A DNA stretch of 64,000 nucleotides from Streptomyces dysideae (GTDB taxonomy: Bacteria > Actinomycetota > Actinomycetes > Streptomycetales > Streptomycetaceae), in contig NZ_KQ949075.1 of NCBI RefSeq assembly GCF_001514305.1, positions 238,960-302,959 of the forward strand, written 5' to 3'. Both the position numbers and the translations under genes were made by a program. Numbering within the stretch: the stretch's first letter is position 1; each line of letters opens with the position of its first letter. The notes under the pieces were generated by a model, which ran no database searches, was not told where the DNA came from, and saw only the letters and a program-made list of their open reading frames with translations. This document shows, piece by piece, positions 37,041 through 45,766 of this stretch.

Positions 37041-37080
37041 GGTTCGAGGTGGCCCGCGGGGGACGCGGCCACATCGAACC
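37041..37080 (-). terminator. hairpin downstream of the TetR gene
   Basis: GGTTCGAGGTGGCC and GGCCACATCGAACC form a 14-bp stem with one mismatch and a 12-nt loop, 40 bp past the tetR-type stop; probable terminator of the ABC operon. The rest of 36718-37119 has no recognised gene. Confidence 0.7.
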
Positions 37081-37119
37081 GGCGCTTTTCTCTGTTGTGC
37101 CGGACCTGAAGTCCGTCGC

Positions 37120-37752
37120 TCAGGACCTGCGGCCGCTCACCCGCCCCTGCAACAGCCGCGACAGCGAGGCGTGCACATCGTCCAGTGAGCGCTCCGGCTG
37201 GAAGGCCTGCCAGTCCAGCGCGGCCACCAGCACCATGCCGACCAGCGCGGCCGCGGTCAGCGGAACGTCGATCTCCTCGCTGAACTCGCCGTTCGCCACG
37301 CCGTCGCGCAGGACGCCCTCGACGACGGCGACGACCTGCTGCCGGACCACCATGAGTGTGGACTGCCAGGCCCGGTTGGTGCGCCACAGCTCGGCGACGT
37401 ACAACTGGGTGAAGGACGGGTAGGCGGCGATGAAGCCGAGCCCCGCGCGGATCATGGCGTCCAGGGCGTCGACCTTGCTGCGGCCGTCCCGTTCCGTCTG
37501 CTCGGCCCCCTCCCGGAGGGAGGCGGTGAGGAGTCCCACGCCGTGCCGCAGCAGCTCCTCGAAGAGGACGGACTTGCTCGCGAAGTTGTAGTAGACCGTG
37601 CCCTTCGCGACACCGGCCCGCTCGGCGATCTCGTCCACCGTGGTGGCGGAGAAGCCCTGCTCGGCGATGAGCGTGACGGCGGCCTCGTAGAGCTTCTGCC
37701 GGGTGGCCTCGCGGCGTGTGCTGCCGCCCGACGTGGTGCTGCTGCTTTCCAT
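37120..37752 (-). CDS. TetR-family transcriptional regulator
   Basis: 210 residues. N-terminal HTH: KLYEAAVTLIAEQGFSATTVDEIAERAGVAKGTVYYNFASK, followed by a ligand-binding helical domain with segments such as LGFIAAYPSFTQLYVAELWRT. It is the last gene of an ATPase-permease-regulator operon, 47 bp after the permease, and probably represses it through the palindrome at 40688-40701. The ligand is likely something handled by the transporter. Confidence 0.9.
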   Translation of the reverse strand: MESSSTTSGGSTRREATRQKLYEAAVTLIAEQGFSATTVDEIAERAGVAKGTVYYNFASKSVLFEELLRHGVGLLTASLREGAEQTERDGRSKVDALDAMIRAGLGFIAAYPSFTQLYVAELWRTNRAWQSTLMVVRQQVVAVVEGVLRDGVANGEFSEEIDVPLTAAALVGMVLVAALDWQAFQPERSLDDVHASLSRLLQGRVSGRRS

Positions 37753-37799
37753 GGCCCTGATTGTCACAGGAACCGGTACGTGAGAAGTCACCGCAGGGC

Positions 37800-39884
37800 T
37801 CACAGGCTCAGCTCCGGGTGCAGCCGGTCCAGCGTCCACACCTGCCGGCGGCGGGCCGACAGCGCGGTCAGCGCGAGGGCACCCGCAGTGAAGGCGGCGA
37901 GCACCACGCACGCGTGCCACACCGGTACCAGGCCGCCGCCCGTGATGAGCCTCCGCAGGGCCTCGACGACGTAGCTCATCGGCAGGAAGGGGTGCAGCGC
38001 GTTGAAGAAGCCCGGGCTGGTCTGCACGGGGTAGGTGCCGCCCGCGGACGTCAGCTGCAGCATCAGGAGGGCGAGGACGAGGATCCGCCCCGCCGCCCCG
38101 AAGCGCGCGTTCAGCCACTGCACGATCGCCGCGAAGCACGCCGTCACAAGGAACAGGAAGCCCACCGTGCCGGCCGCCCGTGCCATCTGCAGCCCGATCG
38201 CCCAGTGCAGCACCGACATCAGGGCCACCGTCTGGAGCACCCCGATCGCCACCACCGGCAGCCAGCCCGCCAGCGCGATCCGCCACGCCGAGGCGCCCGC
38301 GGCGAGCGCCCGCCGGTTCATCGGCGCGATCAGCATGTACGCCACCATCGCGCCCACCCAGAGGGACAGCGGGATGAAGTACGGGGCGAAACCGGTGCCG
38401 TAGTTGGGCGCCTTGTGCAGGTCGTCGGTGACCAGCTGGACGGGGTCGGCCATGACCTCGGTGCGCTGCTCGCGGTCCTTCCTGCCGTAGTCGGGGATCT
38501 GCTGCGCGCCGTCGTGCAGCCCGTCGGAGAGCTTGCCCGAGCCGTCGACGAGCTTGTACATGCCGCCGCTCAGGTCGTCGGCGCCCGTCTTGAGCTCGCC
38601 GACGCCCTTGTCCAGGTCGACCGCGCCGGTCTTGGACCTGCCGAGCCCTGTGTGCAGTTTCTGCGCGCCCGCGGCGACCTTCGTGGCGCCCTCATTGAGG
38701 TCGTTGATCTTGGTGACGGCGTCGTCGAGGTCCTCGGACAGGTGCGGGGCGCGGTCAGCGAGTGCCTGGGCCTGCTTCTGCAGGACGGCGAGGTTCTTGT
38801 CGAGCTTCTTCAGGTCGCCGTCGTGATCGGCGACCAGCGTGTTCAGGCCGTCCGCGATGGCCGCCACGTCCGCGGCCGCGTCCTTGGCCTTCTTCAGGTC
38901 GGAACAGGCGGCGTCGGGCACCAGCGGGTCCTCGCAGCGCGCCCTGTAGACGGCGGCCAGCGCGTCGGAGGCCGTATGAGCGCCCTTGGCTGCGGTCGGC
39001 GCCCGCTTCACCAGGTCGTCGAGGTTGTCGCGGATCGCCCCCGACCCGTCGGCGACCAGCTGGGCGGTGTCCCCGATGGTCTTCTCGTTGCCCCTCAGGA
39101 ACGGGCCGATCTTCTCGTCGACCCCGTTGACCTTGTCGGCGAGCGCCTGCGTGCCCTCCGCGACCCGCTTCGAGCCGTCCTCCAGGTCACCCGCGCCCTT
39201 GTCGAGCTTCGTCAGCCCCTTGGACAGCTTCCCGCTGCCGCTCTTGGCGTCCTCCAGGCCGTCCGCGAGGTCCTTCGACCCCTTCTCGGCCTTCCCGATG
39301 CCGCCCTCGAGCTCGTCGGCGCCCTTGGCGGCCTTCACGGTCTCGCCGTGGATGTCGGAGAAGGAGACGAAGATCCTGTCGAGGAGCGACCGCGACGTCT
39401 TCGTGGACGCGGCCTGCCGCACCTCGCCGAAGACCGTCCGCGAGATCTGCCCGACGATGTAGTTGTTGGCGTCGTTCGTGCGCACCTGGAGCGCGCCCGT
39501 CTCCGGCGAGTCGCCCGAACTGGAGGCGATCCGCTCGCTGAAGTCGGCCGGCATGGTCAGCGACAGGTAGTACGTGCCGTCCTCCACGCCCGCGCGTGCC
39601 TCGGCGCCGCTCACCTGGTGCCAGTCGAAGACGTCGCTCTCCCGCAGCCCTTCGGTGATGTCGTCGCCCGCCGAGATCTTCTTCCCGTCGGCGGTCGCCC
39701 CCTTGTCGTCGTTCACGAGCGCCACGGGGATGCGGTCAAGACGCCCATACGGATCCCAGAACGACCACAGGTACAGGGCGCCGTACAGCAGGGGCAGCAC
39801 CAGCAGCGCGACCAGCGCGGCACGCGGCAGCTTCCCCCGGCCGAAGCGCCTGAGCTCAAGCGCGGCCAGCCTCGGCGAGCGCAT
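37800..39884 (-). CDS. YhgE/Pip-type ABC transporter membrane protein
   Basis: 694 residues. One N-terminal membrane helix (LVALLVLPLLYGALYLWSFW), then a ~440-residue extracytoplasmic region that includes the PVALVNDDKGATADGKKI block of the YhgE/Pip family and long coiled-coil stretches built of heptad-like DL.DG..K...G units (AKGADELEGGIGKAEKGSKDL and similar), followed by five to six C-terminal helices (LWVGAMVAYMLIAP onward). Related to phage-infection protein Pip and type VII-like export factors. Its start overlaps the ATPase gene by 29 bp, so coupled translation. Substrate unknown. Confidence 0.87.
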   Translation of the reverse strand: MRSPRLAALELRRFGRGKLPRAALVALLVLPLLYGALYLWSFWDPYGRLDRIPVALVNDDKGATADGKKISAGDDITEGLRESDVFDWHQVSGAEARAGVEDGTYYLSLTMPADFSERIASSSGDSPETGALQVRTNDANNYIVGQISRTVFGEVRQAASTKTSRSLLDRIFVSFSDIHGETVKAAKGADELEGGIGKAEKGSKDLADGLEDAKSGSGKLSKGLTKLDKGAGDLEDGSKRVAEGTQALADKVNGVDEKIGPFLRGNEKTIGDTAQLVADGSGAIRDNLDDLVKRAPTAAKGAHTASDALAAVYRARCEDPLVPDAACSDLKKAKDAAADVAAIADGLNTLVADHDGDLKKLDKNLAVLQKQAQALADRAPHLSEDLDDAVTKINDLNEGATKVAAGAQKLHTGLGRSKTGAVDLDKGVGELKTGADDLSGGMYKLVDGSGKLSDGLHDGAQQIPDYGRKDREQRTEVMADPVQLVTDDLHKAPNYGTGFAPYFIPLSLWVGAMVAYMLIAPMNRRALAAGASAWRIALAGWLPVVAIGVLQTVALMSVLHWAIGLQMARAAGTVGFLFLVTACFAAIVQWLNARFGAAGRILVLALLMLQLTSAGGTYPVQTSPGFFNALHPFLPMSYVVEALRRLITGGGLVPVWHACVVLAAFTAGALALTALSARRRQVWTLDRLHPELSL

Positions 39885-40656
39885 CGGCCGCCTCCTTCGT
39901 CTCGTCGTCGGTCGCGGTTTCCGCAGGCTCTACGCCGGTCTCGTCGGCCTCGGGCTCCTCGCGTACGTCCGTGCCCTTCGCGGACACCACGACGGCGCCC
40001 TCCGGAGCCTCGCTGCACACCGCCACGACCGTCGTCCCGGCCTCGGTGAGGGACCTCAACAACGCCCACACCTCGTGCCGTTCAGCGTCCGAGAGCTTGA
40101 GGTCGGTGTCGTCGACGCCGAGCAGCCGCGGCCGCCCGATCAGCGCCAGCGCGACGGACAGCCGCAGCGCCTCCACCCGCTCCAGATCGCGTACGGCGGT
40201 CCGCGTGCCCTTCGGGAGCGCCTCCCGGTCGAGGCCGGCGGCGGCCAGCGCGGCGTCGATGCGCAGCTTCTCCGCGGTCACCCGCTCCCCACGGGGTCGC
40301 AGCAAGCCGCGCAGCGAGTCGCCGAACCGCCGCTGCAGCAACGCCCGTTCGTGCAGATGTTCGGCGACGGTCAGGGCCGGATCGAGGTCCGTGACACCCG
40401 GGACGTGCGCGAGGGCGCTGACCCGCCGCACCGCCGCCATCTGCTTCGGCAGCCGCGCCCCGCCCACCTCGGCGATCCCCTCGGTGGGCTTCATCCGCCC
40501 CGTGAGCGCGAGCAGCAGGCATGTGCGGCCGGAGCCGGAAGGCCCCTCGACCGCGATCAGCGAGCCGGGCTCCGCGGCGAGAGTGATCCCGCGGAACGCC
40601 CAACCGCGCGGGCCCTTGAGCCCGAGGCCATCGGCTGTGACACCGACTCCGCCCAC
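39856..40656 (-). CDS. ABC-type ATPase with degenerate signature motif
   Basis: 266 residues. Walker A is intact (AVEGPSGSGRTCLLLAL). The region where LSGGQ should be reads VRDLERVEALRLSVALALIGRPRLLGVDDTDLKLS: no LSGGQ, and the Walker B end is VDDTD rather than DEPT. The C-terminal 35 residues are a Glu/Ala-rich disordered tail. It pairs with the YhgE-like permease. ATP hydrolysis at composite sites could be impaired, or the complex could work with another mechanism. GTG at 40656 follows AAGGGGC. Confidence 0.85.
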   Translation of the reverse strand: MGGVGVTADGLGLKGPRGWAFRGITLAAEPGSLIAVEGPSGSGRTCLLLALTGRMKPTEGIAEVGGARLPKQMAAVRRVSALAHVPGVTDLDPALTVAEHLHERALLQRRFGDSLRGLLRPRGERVTAEKLRIDAALAAAGLDREALPKGTRTAVRDLERVEALRLSVALALIGRPRLLGVDDTDLKLSDAERHEVWALLRSLTEAGTTVVAVCSEAPEGAVVVSAKGTDVREEPEADETGVEPAETATDDETKEAADALAEAGRA

Positions 40657-40687
40657 AGTTGCCCCTTGAATTTGAACCTGAATTTGA

Positions 40688-40701
40688 ACTGACTGGTCAG
40701 T
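40688..40701. promoter_or_regulatory. TetR-type operator upstream of the ABC operon
   Basis: ACTGAC-TG-GTCAGT is a perfect palindrome 32 bp before the ATPase start. Adjacent, TGAATTTGAAC occurs twice (about 40667-40690). It is the natural site for the operon's own TetR regulator. Confidence 0.75.
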
Positions 40702-40834
40702 GCAAAAACTAGCCCGAACTCCCGCTCGAAGCAAAAGCCCAGGTCAGAACGGATTGTCAGTGCCATACCTCACGATGGGCACATACGGCACCTCGTATCA
40801 GGGCGTGCCGTCACACGACGACAGGAGGTTCGTC

Positions 40835-41401
40835 ATGGCCAGCTACCACGCAGCCGCCGCCCACCGGCGCCGCGCCACCGGCCCTGCCCCCTCACTGACC
40901 GGCCCGGCGAGCGACGTGCACCCCGTGCTCCGCCGGGCCACGGCCCCGCCCGCCGCCCTCGACCTGCTCGCCCAGGCCCGCGCCGGACTCGACGAGGCCG
41001 CCGTCCTGGAAACGCCGAACGAGCGTTATGCGACGGCGCACCTCGCCGCCCTGCGCACCGCCGCCGCGGTGCTCGCCGCGCGAGGCCGCCCGGAACCCAC
41101 GTCACGACGCCGGGCCCGCATCCGGAGCGCCTGGGAAGTGCTCCCCGAAATAGCGCCCGAACTCACCGAGTGGAGCGCGCTGTTCGCCTCCGGGGCCCGG
41201 CGCCGCGCCCGGGCCGAGGCAGGCATACAAGGCGCGGCCAGCCGCCGGGACGCCGACGACCTGATACGCGACGTGGCGATGTTCCTGCGCCTGGTCGAGC
41301 GAATGCTGGTACTCCAGCCGGTCCTGCCCCAGCCCCGCCACGACGCCGACCACCCGGAGGACGGACCGGGCACAGGCAGGGGCATCCCGGACGCGGGCTG
41401 A
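40835..41401 (+). CDS. SAV_6107-type HEPN domain protein
   Basis: 188 residues. Helical protein with PAALDLLAQARAGLDEAAVL, then ERYATAHLAALRTAAAVLAARG, TSRRRARIRSAWEVLPEIAPELTEWSALFASGARRRARAEAG and DADDLIRDVAMFLRLVERML. This is the actinobacterial HEPN family first named from S. avermitilis. The first helix pair contains R-Y-A-T-A-H, an Rx4H spacing as in HEPN ribonucleases. AGGAGG at 40823-40828 fixes the ATG; frame upstream is not used. No antitoxin partner (MNT) is adjacent. Function unknown. Confidence 0.8.
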   Translation: MASYHAAAAHRRRATGPAPSLTGPASDVHPVLRRATAPPAALDLLAQARAGLDEAAVLETPNERYATAHLAALRTAAAVLAARGRPEPTSRRRARIRSAWEVLPEIAPELTEWSALFASGARRRARAEAGIQGAASRRDADDLIRDVAMFLRLVERMLVLQPVLPQPRHDADHPEDGPGTGRGIPDAG

Positions 41402-41736
41402 CTCGGAGGGCTTGGAGTGGTCGGACCCGGGTGGCTCGGCGTTTGCCGATAGGAGTCCGGGGCGGCTGGGAGGGTGAGGCGGGCTGCTCCCGGGGTTGCT
41501 GAGCGGGGTGGGGGCGGGCCCGCTCCCGGGGCCGCCGGGGAGCCGGGCCCCGGCCGGTCCGCGGTTCGCCGGGTGAGACCGGCAGGTACGCCCAGCGCCA
41601 TGGTGACCAGGTGCGGTACGGGAGGCAATAGGGTGGGAGATGCCTGAAGCCGTCCCCACCCCGCACTCCGGGCCGGGGAGGCACCCCGATCGCTCCGCCG
41701 TGCAAGTGGCGGTGCCGCGCCGAGGAGTCAACTGCC
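41402..41736. other. 335-bp intergenic region, nothing recognised
   Basis: G-rich sequence between the HEPN gene and the methyltransferase gene. No frame with normal codon-position bias, no convincing hairpin array or promoter was noticed. Confidence 0.4.
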
Positions 41737-42507
41737 GTGTCGGACCCGATGCGCCCCCGCGCCTCTCTCCGTACCGCCGTGGTGTGGGAGGTCCTCCAGG
41801 GCGCCCTCGACCGCCGGGTCAAGGCCACGGGCCGGGAGTCGCTGGACGTCCTCGACACCGGCGGTGGCAGCGGCAACTTCGCAGTGCCCCTCGCCCGCCT
41901 CGGCCACCGCGTCACCGTCGTCGACCCCAGCCCGAACGCGCTGTTCGCGCTGGAGCGCCGCGCCGCCGAGGCCGGTGTCGCCGACCGTGTACAGGGCGTC
42001 CAGGGCGACGCGCACGGCCTCTTCGACGTGGTCGAGCGCGGCGGCTACGACGTCGTGCTGTGCCACGGCGTCCTGGAGTACGTGGACGACCCGGCCGAGG
42101 GACTGCGCAACGCCGTGGCCGCCCTGCGCTCCGAGGGTGTCCTCAGTCTGCTCGCCGCCGGCCTCGGCGGCGCCGTGCTCGCGCGTGCCCTCGCCGGCCA
42201 CTTCAAGGAGGCCAAGCAGGCCCTCGACGACCCGGACGGCCGCTGGGGCTCGGGTGACCCCGTGCCGCGCCGCTTCACCGCCGAGCAGCTCACCGGACTG
42301 GTCGAGGCCGCGGGCCTCAGGGTGGGTGCCGTGCACGGCGTGCGGGTCTTCGCCGACCTCGTCCCGGGCGTCCTGGTGGACACCGAGCCCGGTGCCCTGG
42401 AGGCGCTCCTCAAGCTGGAGGAGGCGGCGGCCGAACTGCCGGCCTTCCACTCCGTGGCCACGCAGCTTCACGTGCTCGGGGAGACGCGGGGTGCCGCCGA
42501 GGCCTGA
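41737..42507 (+). CDS. class I SAM-dependent methyltransferase
   Basis: 256 residues with the SAM-binding motif LDVLDTGGGSGNFAVPLARLGHRVTVVDPSPNALFAL (motif I plus acidic end of strand 2), VQGDAHGLF (motif II) and YDVVLCHGVLEYVDDPAEGLRN (motif III; the HGVLEYV wording is of the UbiE/CmoA-like group). C-terminal part is a variable cap that should bind the substrate, which cannot be named. GTG at 41737 follows CGAGGAG 9 nt upstream. Confidence 0.88.
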   Translation: MSDPMRPRASLRTAVVWEVLQGALDRRVKATGRESLDVLDTGGGSGNFAVPLARLGHRVTVVDPSPNALFALERRAAEAGVADRVQGVQGDAHGLFDVVERGGYDVVLCHGVLEYVDDPAEGLRNAVAALRSEGVLSLLAAGLGGAVLARALAGHFKEAKQALDDPDGRWGSGDPVPRRFTAEQLTGLVEAAGLRVGAVHGVRVFADLVPGVLVDTEPGALEALLKLEEAAAELPAFHSVATQLHVLGETRGAAEA

Positions 42508-42784
42508 GCCGCCTCGTGTGCGCCGCCGCTGATCAGGTAGTTGGCTGCGCATGGAGTACGCCACAGGCCCCCCGATCGCGCGCTCTGCGCCGTATGATCG
42601 AGGGAGACCGTTCTGGCATGACGGGTCGGCTGCTGGGGAATGCAAGCTTCAGCGAGCCGAGTCGCCCATGGCGGATTTCGGTTGGCCAATTGGCGCAGAG
42701 GGGCGGGTTTCACGGGGGCGATTCCCTGCCTATCCTGAAGGGACCCCCGGGTCGCCCCGGCGACTGCACGATGAGGAGGACTCC

Positions 42785-43177
42785 GTGCCGCTCTCGGAGC
42801 ACGAGCAGCGAATGCTCGAGCAGATGGAGCGAGCGCTGTACGCCGAAGATCCCAAGTTCGCGACAGCGCTTGAGGGAAGCGGGCTGCGTACGTACACCCG
42901 GCGACGGGTATACCAGGCGGTCGCTGGCTTCCTCGTGGGTATCGCGCTCCTCATGGCTGGAATGGTCGCCAAGCAGGTCTGGCTCAGTGTGGTGGGCTTC
43001 CTGGTCATGCTGGGTTGCGCGGTACTCGCCGTGACCGGCTGGCGCAAGGCCCCCAAGCCGGGCGAACAGCCCGCCGCGGGTGGCCCGCACGCCCGCCGTC
43101 AGGGACGGCAGAAGCGCTCCATGATGGACCGGATCGAACAGCGCTGGCAGCGGCGCCGCGACGAACAGGGCCACTAG
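42785..43177 (+). CDS. DUF3040 small membrane protein
   Basis: 130 residues. Starts PLSEHEQRMLEQMERALYAEDPKFA, the DUF3040 signature, then two membrane helices (AVAGFLVGIALLMAGMVA and LSVVGFLVMLGCAVLAVTGW) and a basic C-terminus (QGRQKRSMMDRIEQRWQRRRDEQ). Actinobacteria-specific; usually close to the dcw cluster, which suggests a wall or division role, unproven. GTG with GAGGAGG 7 nt upstream; TATCCT at 42731-42736 is a candidate -10. Convergent with the transglutaminase operon. Confidence 0.88.
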   Translation: MPLSEHEQRMLEQMERALYAEDPKFATALEGSGLRTYTRRRVYQAVAGFLVGIALLMAGMVAKQVWLSVVGFLVMLGCAVLAVTGWRKAPKPGEQPAAGGPHARRQGRQKRSMMDRIEQRWQRRRDEQGH

Positions 43178-43213
43178 CTCCACCAGCTCGACCAGCAGCT
43201 CCCCGACATACGC

Positions 43214-43245
43214 AGGGGGTGACCACCGCCAGGTGGCCACCCCCT
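43214..43245 (+). terminator. terminator downstream of the DUF3040 gene
   Basis: AGGGGGTGACCACC-GCCA-GGTGGCCACCCCCT: 14-bp stem, one mismatch. Confidence 0.85.
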
Positions 43246-43315
43246 CAGGTGTGCCCGATTCCGGCCGGTAGGACGCTGCCTCCACGACACCCGACCGAAC
43301 GGACTCGGCCACAAC

Positions 43316-43366
43316 CTGAGCCCCGGCCCGAGGAGATCACCGAGATCACCTCGAACCGGGGCTCAG
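43316..43366 (-). terminator. terminator of the transglutaminase operon
   Basis: CTGAGCCCCGG and CCGGGGCTCAG pair (11 bp), with an inner GAGG/CCTC stem; located just past the minus-strand stop at 43382. Confidence 0.8.
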
Positions 43367-43381
43367 CCGCGCTCTGTGCGC

Positions 43382-45766
43382 TCAGCTCCGCTGATCGGAC
43401 GGCTTGCGCAGGGTCGGACGGGCCGCGGCCACGCGGGCCCTCAGACCGGTCCACCACTCCGACGCCGCCCAGACCACCCGCACGGTGGAGCGCGGTGCGA
43501 GCAGCGCCCGCACGTTCGTGATCCGGTCGGCCGGGGCCTGGAGACCGGCGAGCGCACGGCGGACGTCCTCCGCGAGACCCGCCGCCGGTTGGGGCCGCGG
43601 GGCGTACAGGACCTGCTCGACCGCGTCCGCCACCCGGTGCACCGCGGCCGCGGCCGCCGGATCCAGACGGCCCAGCCGGACGATCCGGGCGGCCGCCTTG
43701 CGCGGAGTCTGCGAGTCGTCCGGCGCGATCCCGAAGTCCCATGCCATGTCGGTCAGTTCCTGCCAGACCGCCAGTGTGTGCCGCGCCGCGTCCGCCTCGG
43801 TGCGGCCGTGCGCCCCCAGCCGGAGGGCTCTGGTCCGCAGCCGCAGCAGCATCGGTGCCAACGGGATCGCCAGGGCGGCGAGCCCGCCGAGCACCCACGC
43901 CAGCACGACGTACCACTTGGGACCGCCGCCGCCCGTGGTCAGCGCGGCCTGGGGGGACTCGCTCGCGCAGCCGTCCAGCCGCCTCTGCTGAGCCGTGCAG
44001 CTCTCACTCGCCGAGGGCGCGGCGGAAGGCGCCGTGCTCGCCGACTGGGACGGCTGCACGGGGCTCGGCAGCGCGCTGCCGGGCGTGTCCGGCAGGGTGT
44101 ACGACGGCACCGAACCACGCGTCGGGGTCGGCTCGAAGCGGGTCCAGCCCACACCCTCGAAGTACAGCTCCGGCCAGGCGTGCGCGTCCCGCAGACCCAC
44201 CGACACCGTCTGGTCCCCCTGCGGGGTACCGGGCGCGAAACCCACCGCGACCCGGGCCGGTATGTCCAGCGAGCGGGCCATCGCCGCCATCGCGAAGGAG
44301 AAGTGCACGCAGAAGCCCTGCTTGTCCCGCAGGAACCGGGCAACCGCTTGCGAGTCCCTGCCGACCTGGACATCGGTGTCGTACTGGAAGCCGCCGGTCA
44401 CGGCGAAGTACTCCTGGAGCTTGACCGCCTGCTCGTAGTGGGTCGTCGCGCCGTCGGTGATCTCGCGGGCGGTGCTGGCCACCACCGCCGGCAGCGAGTC
44501 CGGCAGATCGGTGTACTCGCGCTTCAGGGCCGCGGGCGGCTCCGGCGCCGAGGAGAGCTGCTCCGCCGTCGGCCGCACGTCCAGGCTGCGCACCGTGTAC
44601 GTCGCACCGCGGGTGTTCTGGTCGTGGTCGCCGACCAGGGTCATGCCCAGCGGTTCGTACCGCCAGTTGCCCTCGATGTTCACGCCGCTCGGCGGGTACG
44701 GCATCGGCAGCCAGTCCTGGGCGTACCAGTCGGCGGCCGAGATGCGGGTGTCGAACTCCGTGCGCCGGACGTCGGCGCCGAGGCCGATCGGGGTGGGGAA
44801 CTCCCCCTCCGGCACGGCGACGATGTTCCGCCGGGACGGCTTCCAGGTGGTGCCGTCGAAGTCGTCCAGGGACACGATCCGCAGGTACAGGTTCGAGATG
44901 TCGTCCGTGGTGGTGCGCAGGGACATGACCTCGCGGTCCTCGTCCGTGTTGAGGTTGTCGCGCAGCGACACCAGCGGGTTCACCGCGGAGATCGTGCCGC
45001 CGCTCCCGCCGCCCCCGCCCACGCCCGTGCCGGCGGGGTCCAGCAGACCGCCGTTCATCGCGGGCAGGGCGAGGGGCACCGCCAGGGCGATGCCCAGCGC
45101 GACCACACCGATGCGCCGCCCGGTGCGGACCGGCGCGAACGCACCGCTCGACTCCGCGCCCGCACGTGACGCCCCGGCGAAGACGCGGCCCCACTGCGAG
45201 AGCCGGTCACGTCCCTCGGCCAGGAGCAGGAACAGATAGCCGGCCGCGGCGATCAGGAACCACAGCCAGTCGGCACCGCCGTCGGACAGCCCCGCCGCCA
45301 CGGAGTACAGCGCCAGCAGCGGCAGCCCGGCCGGGGCCGCGCTGCGGAACGTCACGGCGAGGGTGTCCACCGCGAGCCCGATGATCAGCACGCCGCCGAC
45401 CAGCATCAGCCGGATGCCGGCGGACAGCGGAGCCGGTATCGAATACCGCCCGACATCGTCCGCACCGGCCTGCAGCAGGTCGGCGAAGCGGACGAAGGCG
45501 TCCGGCCCGGGGATCAGCCCGACGAACGCGTGCTCCCGGGCGAAGGTCAGGGTCAGCAGGATCAGCGCGACCAGGGTCTGCGCCGCCACTGTCAGCGGCC
45601 GCGCCAGCGGTACCCGCCGGGCCGCCATGCCCACGCCGGTCTGCACGGCCAGCAGGAAGGCCGCCTGCAGGAACCAGGTGGCCCGGTCGACCAGCGGCAG
45701 CAGGGCGCCCGCCGCCATCAGTGTGGCCGCCGCGGCGCACAGCGCCATCCGTGCCCGCCCGCTCAT
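43382..45766 (-). CDS. TgpA-like transglutaminase membrane protein (DUF3488)
   Basis: 794 residues. About seven N-terminal helices (first: MALCAAAATLMAAGALLPLVD), then an extracytoplasmic transglutaminase-like domain: VGRDSQAVARFLRDKQGFCVHFSFAMAAMARSLDIPARV (catalytic Cys in GFCVHFS), RDAHAWPELYFEGVGWTRFEPTP (catalytic His; the third residue position holds Glu rather than Asp), a Ser/Ala/Pro linker, another helix (WYVVLAWVLGGLAALAIPLAPMLL) and a DUF4129-like tail. It is translationally coupled (ATGA) to the DUF58 and MoxR genes; the trio is widespread and thought to form an envelope-processing unit. Function unproven. Confidence 0.9.
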   Translation of the reverse strand: MSGRARMALCAAAATLMAAGALLPLVDRATWFLQAAFLLAVQTGVGMAARRVPLARPLTVAAQTLVALILLTLTFAREHAFVGLIPGPDAFVRFADLLQAGADDVGRYSIPAPLSAGIRLMLVGGVLIIGLAVDTLAVTFRSAAPAGLPLLALYSVAAGLSDGGADWLWFLIAAAGYLFLLLAEGRDRLSQWGRVFAGASRAGAESSGAFAPVRTGRRIGVVALGIALAVPLALPAMNGGLLDPAGTGVGGGGGSGGTISAVNPLVSLRDNLNTDEDREVMSLRTTTDDISNLYLRIVSLDDFDGTTWKPSRRNIVAVPEGEFPTPIGLGADVRRTEFDTRISAADWYAQDWLPMPYPPSGVNIEGNWRYEPLGMTLVGDHDQNTRGATYTVRSLDVRPTAEQLSSAPEPPAALKREYTDLPDSLPAVVASTAREITDGATTHYEQAVKLQEYFAVTGGFQYDTDVQVGRDSQAVARFLRDKQGFCVHFSFAMAAMARSLDIPARVAVGFAPGTPQGDQTVSVGLRDAHAWPELYFEGVGWTRFEPTPTRGSVPSYTLPDTPGSALPSPVQPSQSASTAPSAAPSASESCTAQQRRLDGCASESPQAALTTGGGGPKWYVVLAWVLGGLAALAIPLAPMLLRLRTRALRLGAHGRTEADAARHTLAVWQELTDMAWDFGIAPDDSQTPRKAAARIVRLGRLDPAAAAAVHRVADAVEQVLYAPRPQPAAGLAEDVRRALAGLQAPADRITNVRALLAPRSTVRVVWAASEWWTGLRARVAAARPTLRKPSDQRS

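Noticed and set aside
42705..42718. GTTTCACGGGGGC resembling a parS half-site
   Set aside because: The right half (GTGAAAC) is missing; a real Streptomyces parS is a full 14-bp palindrome.
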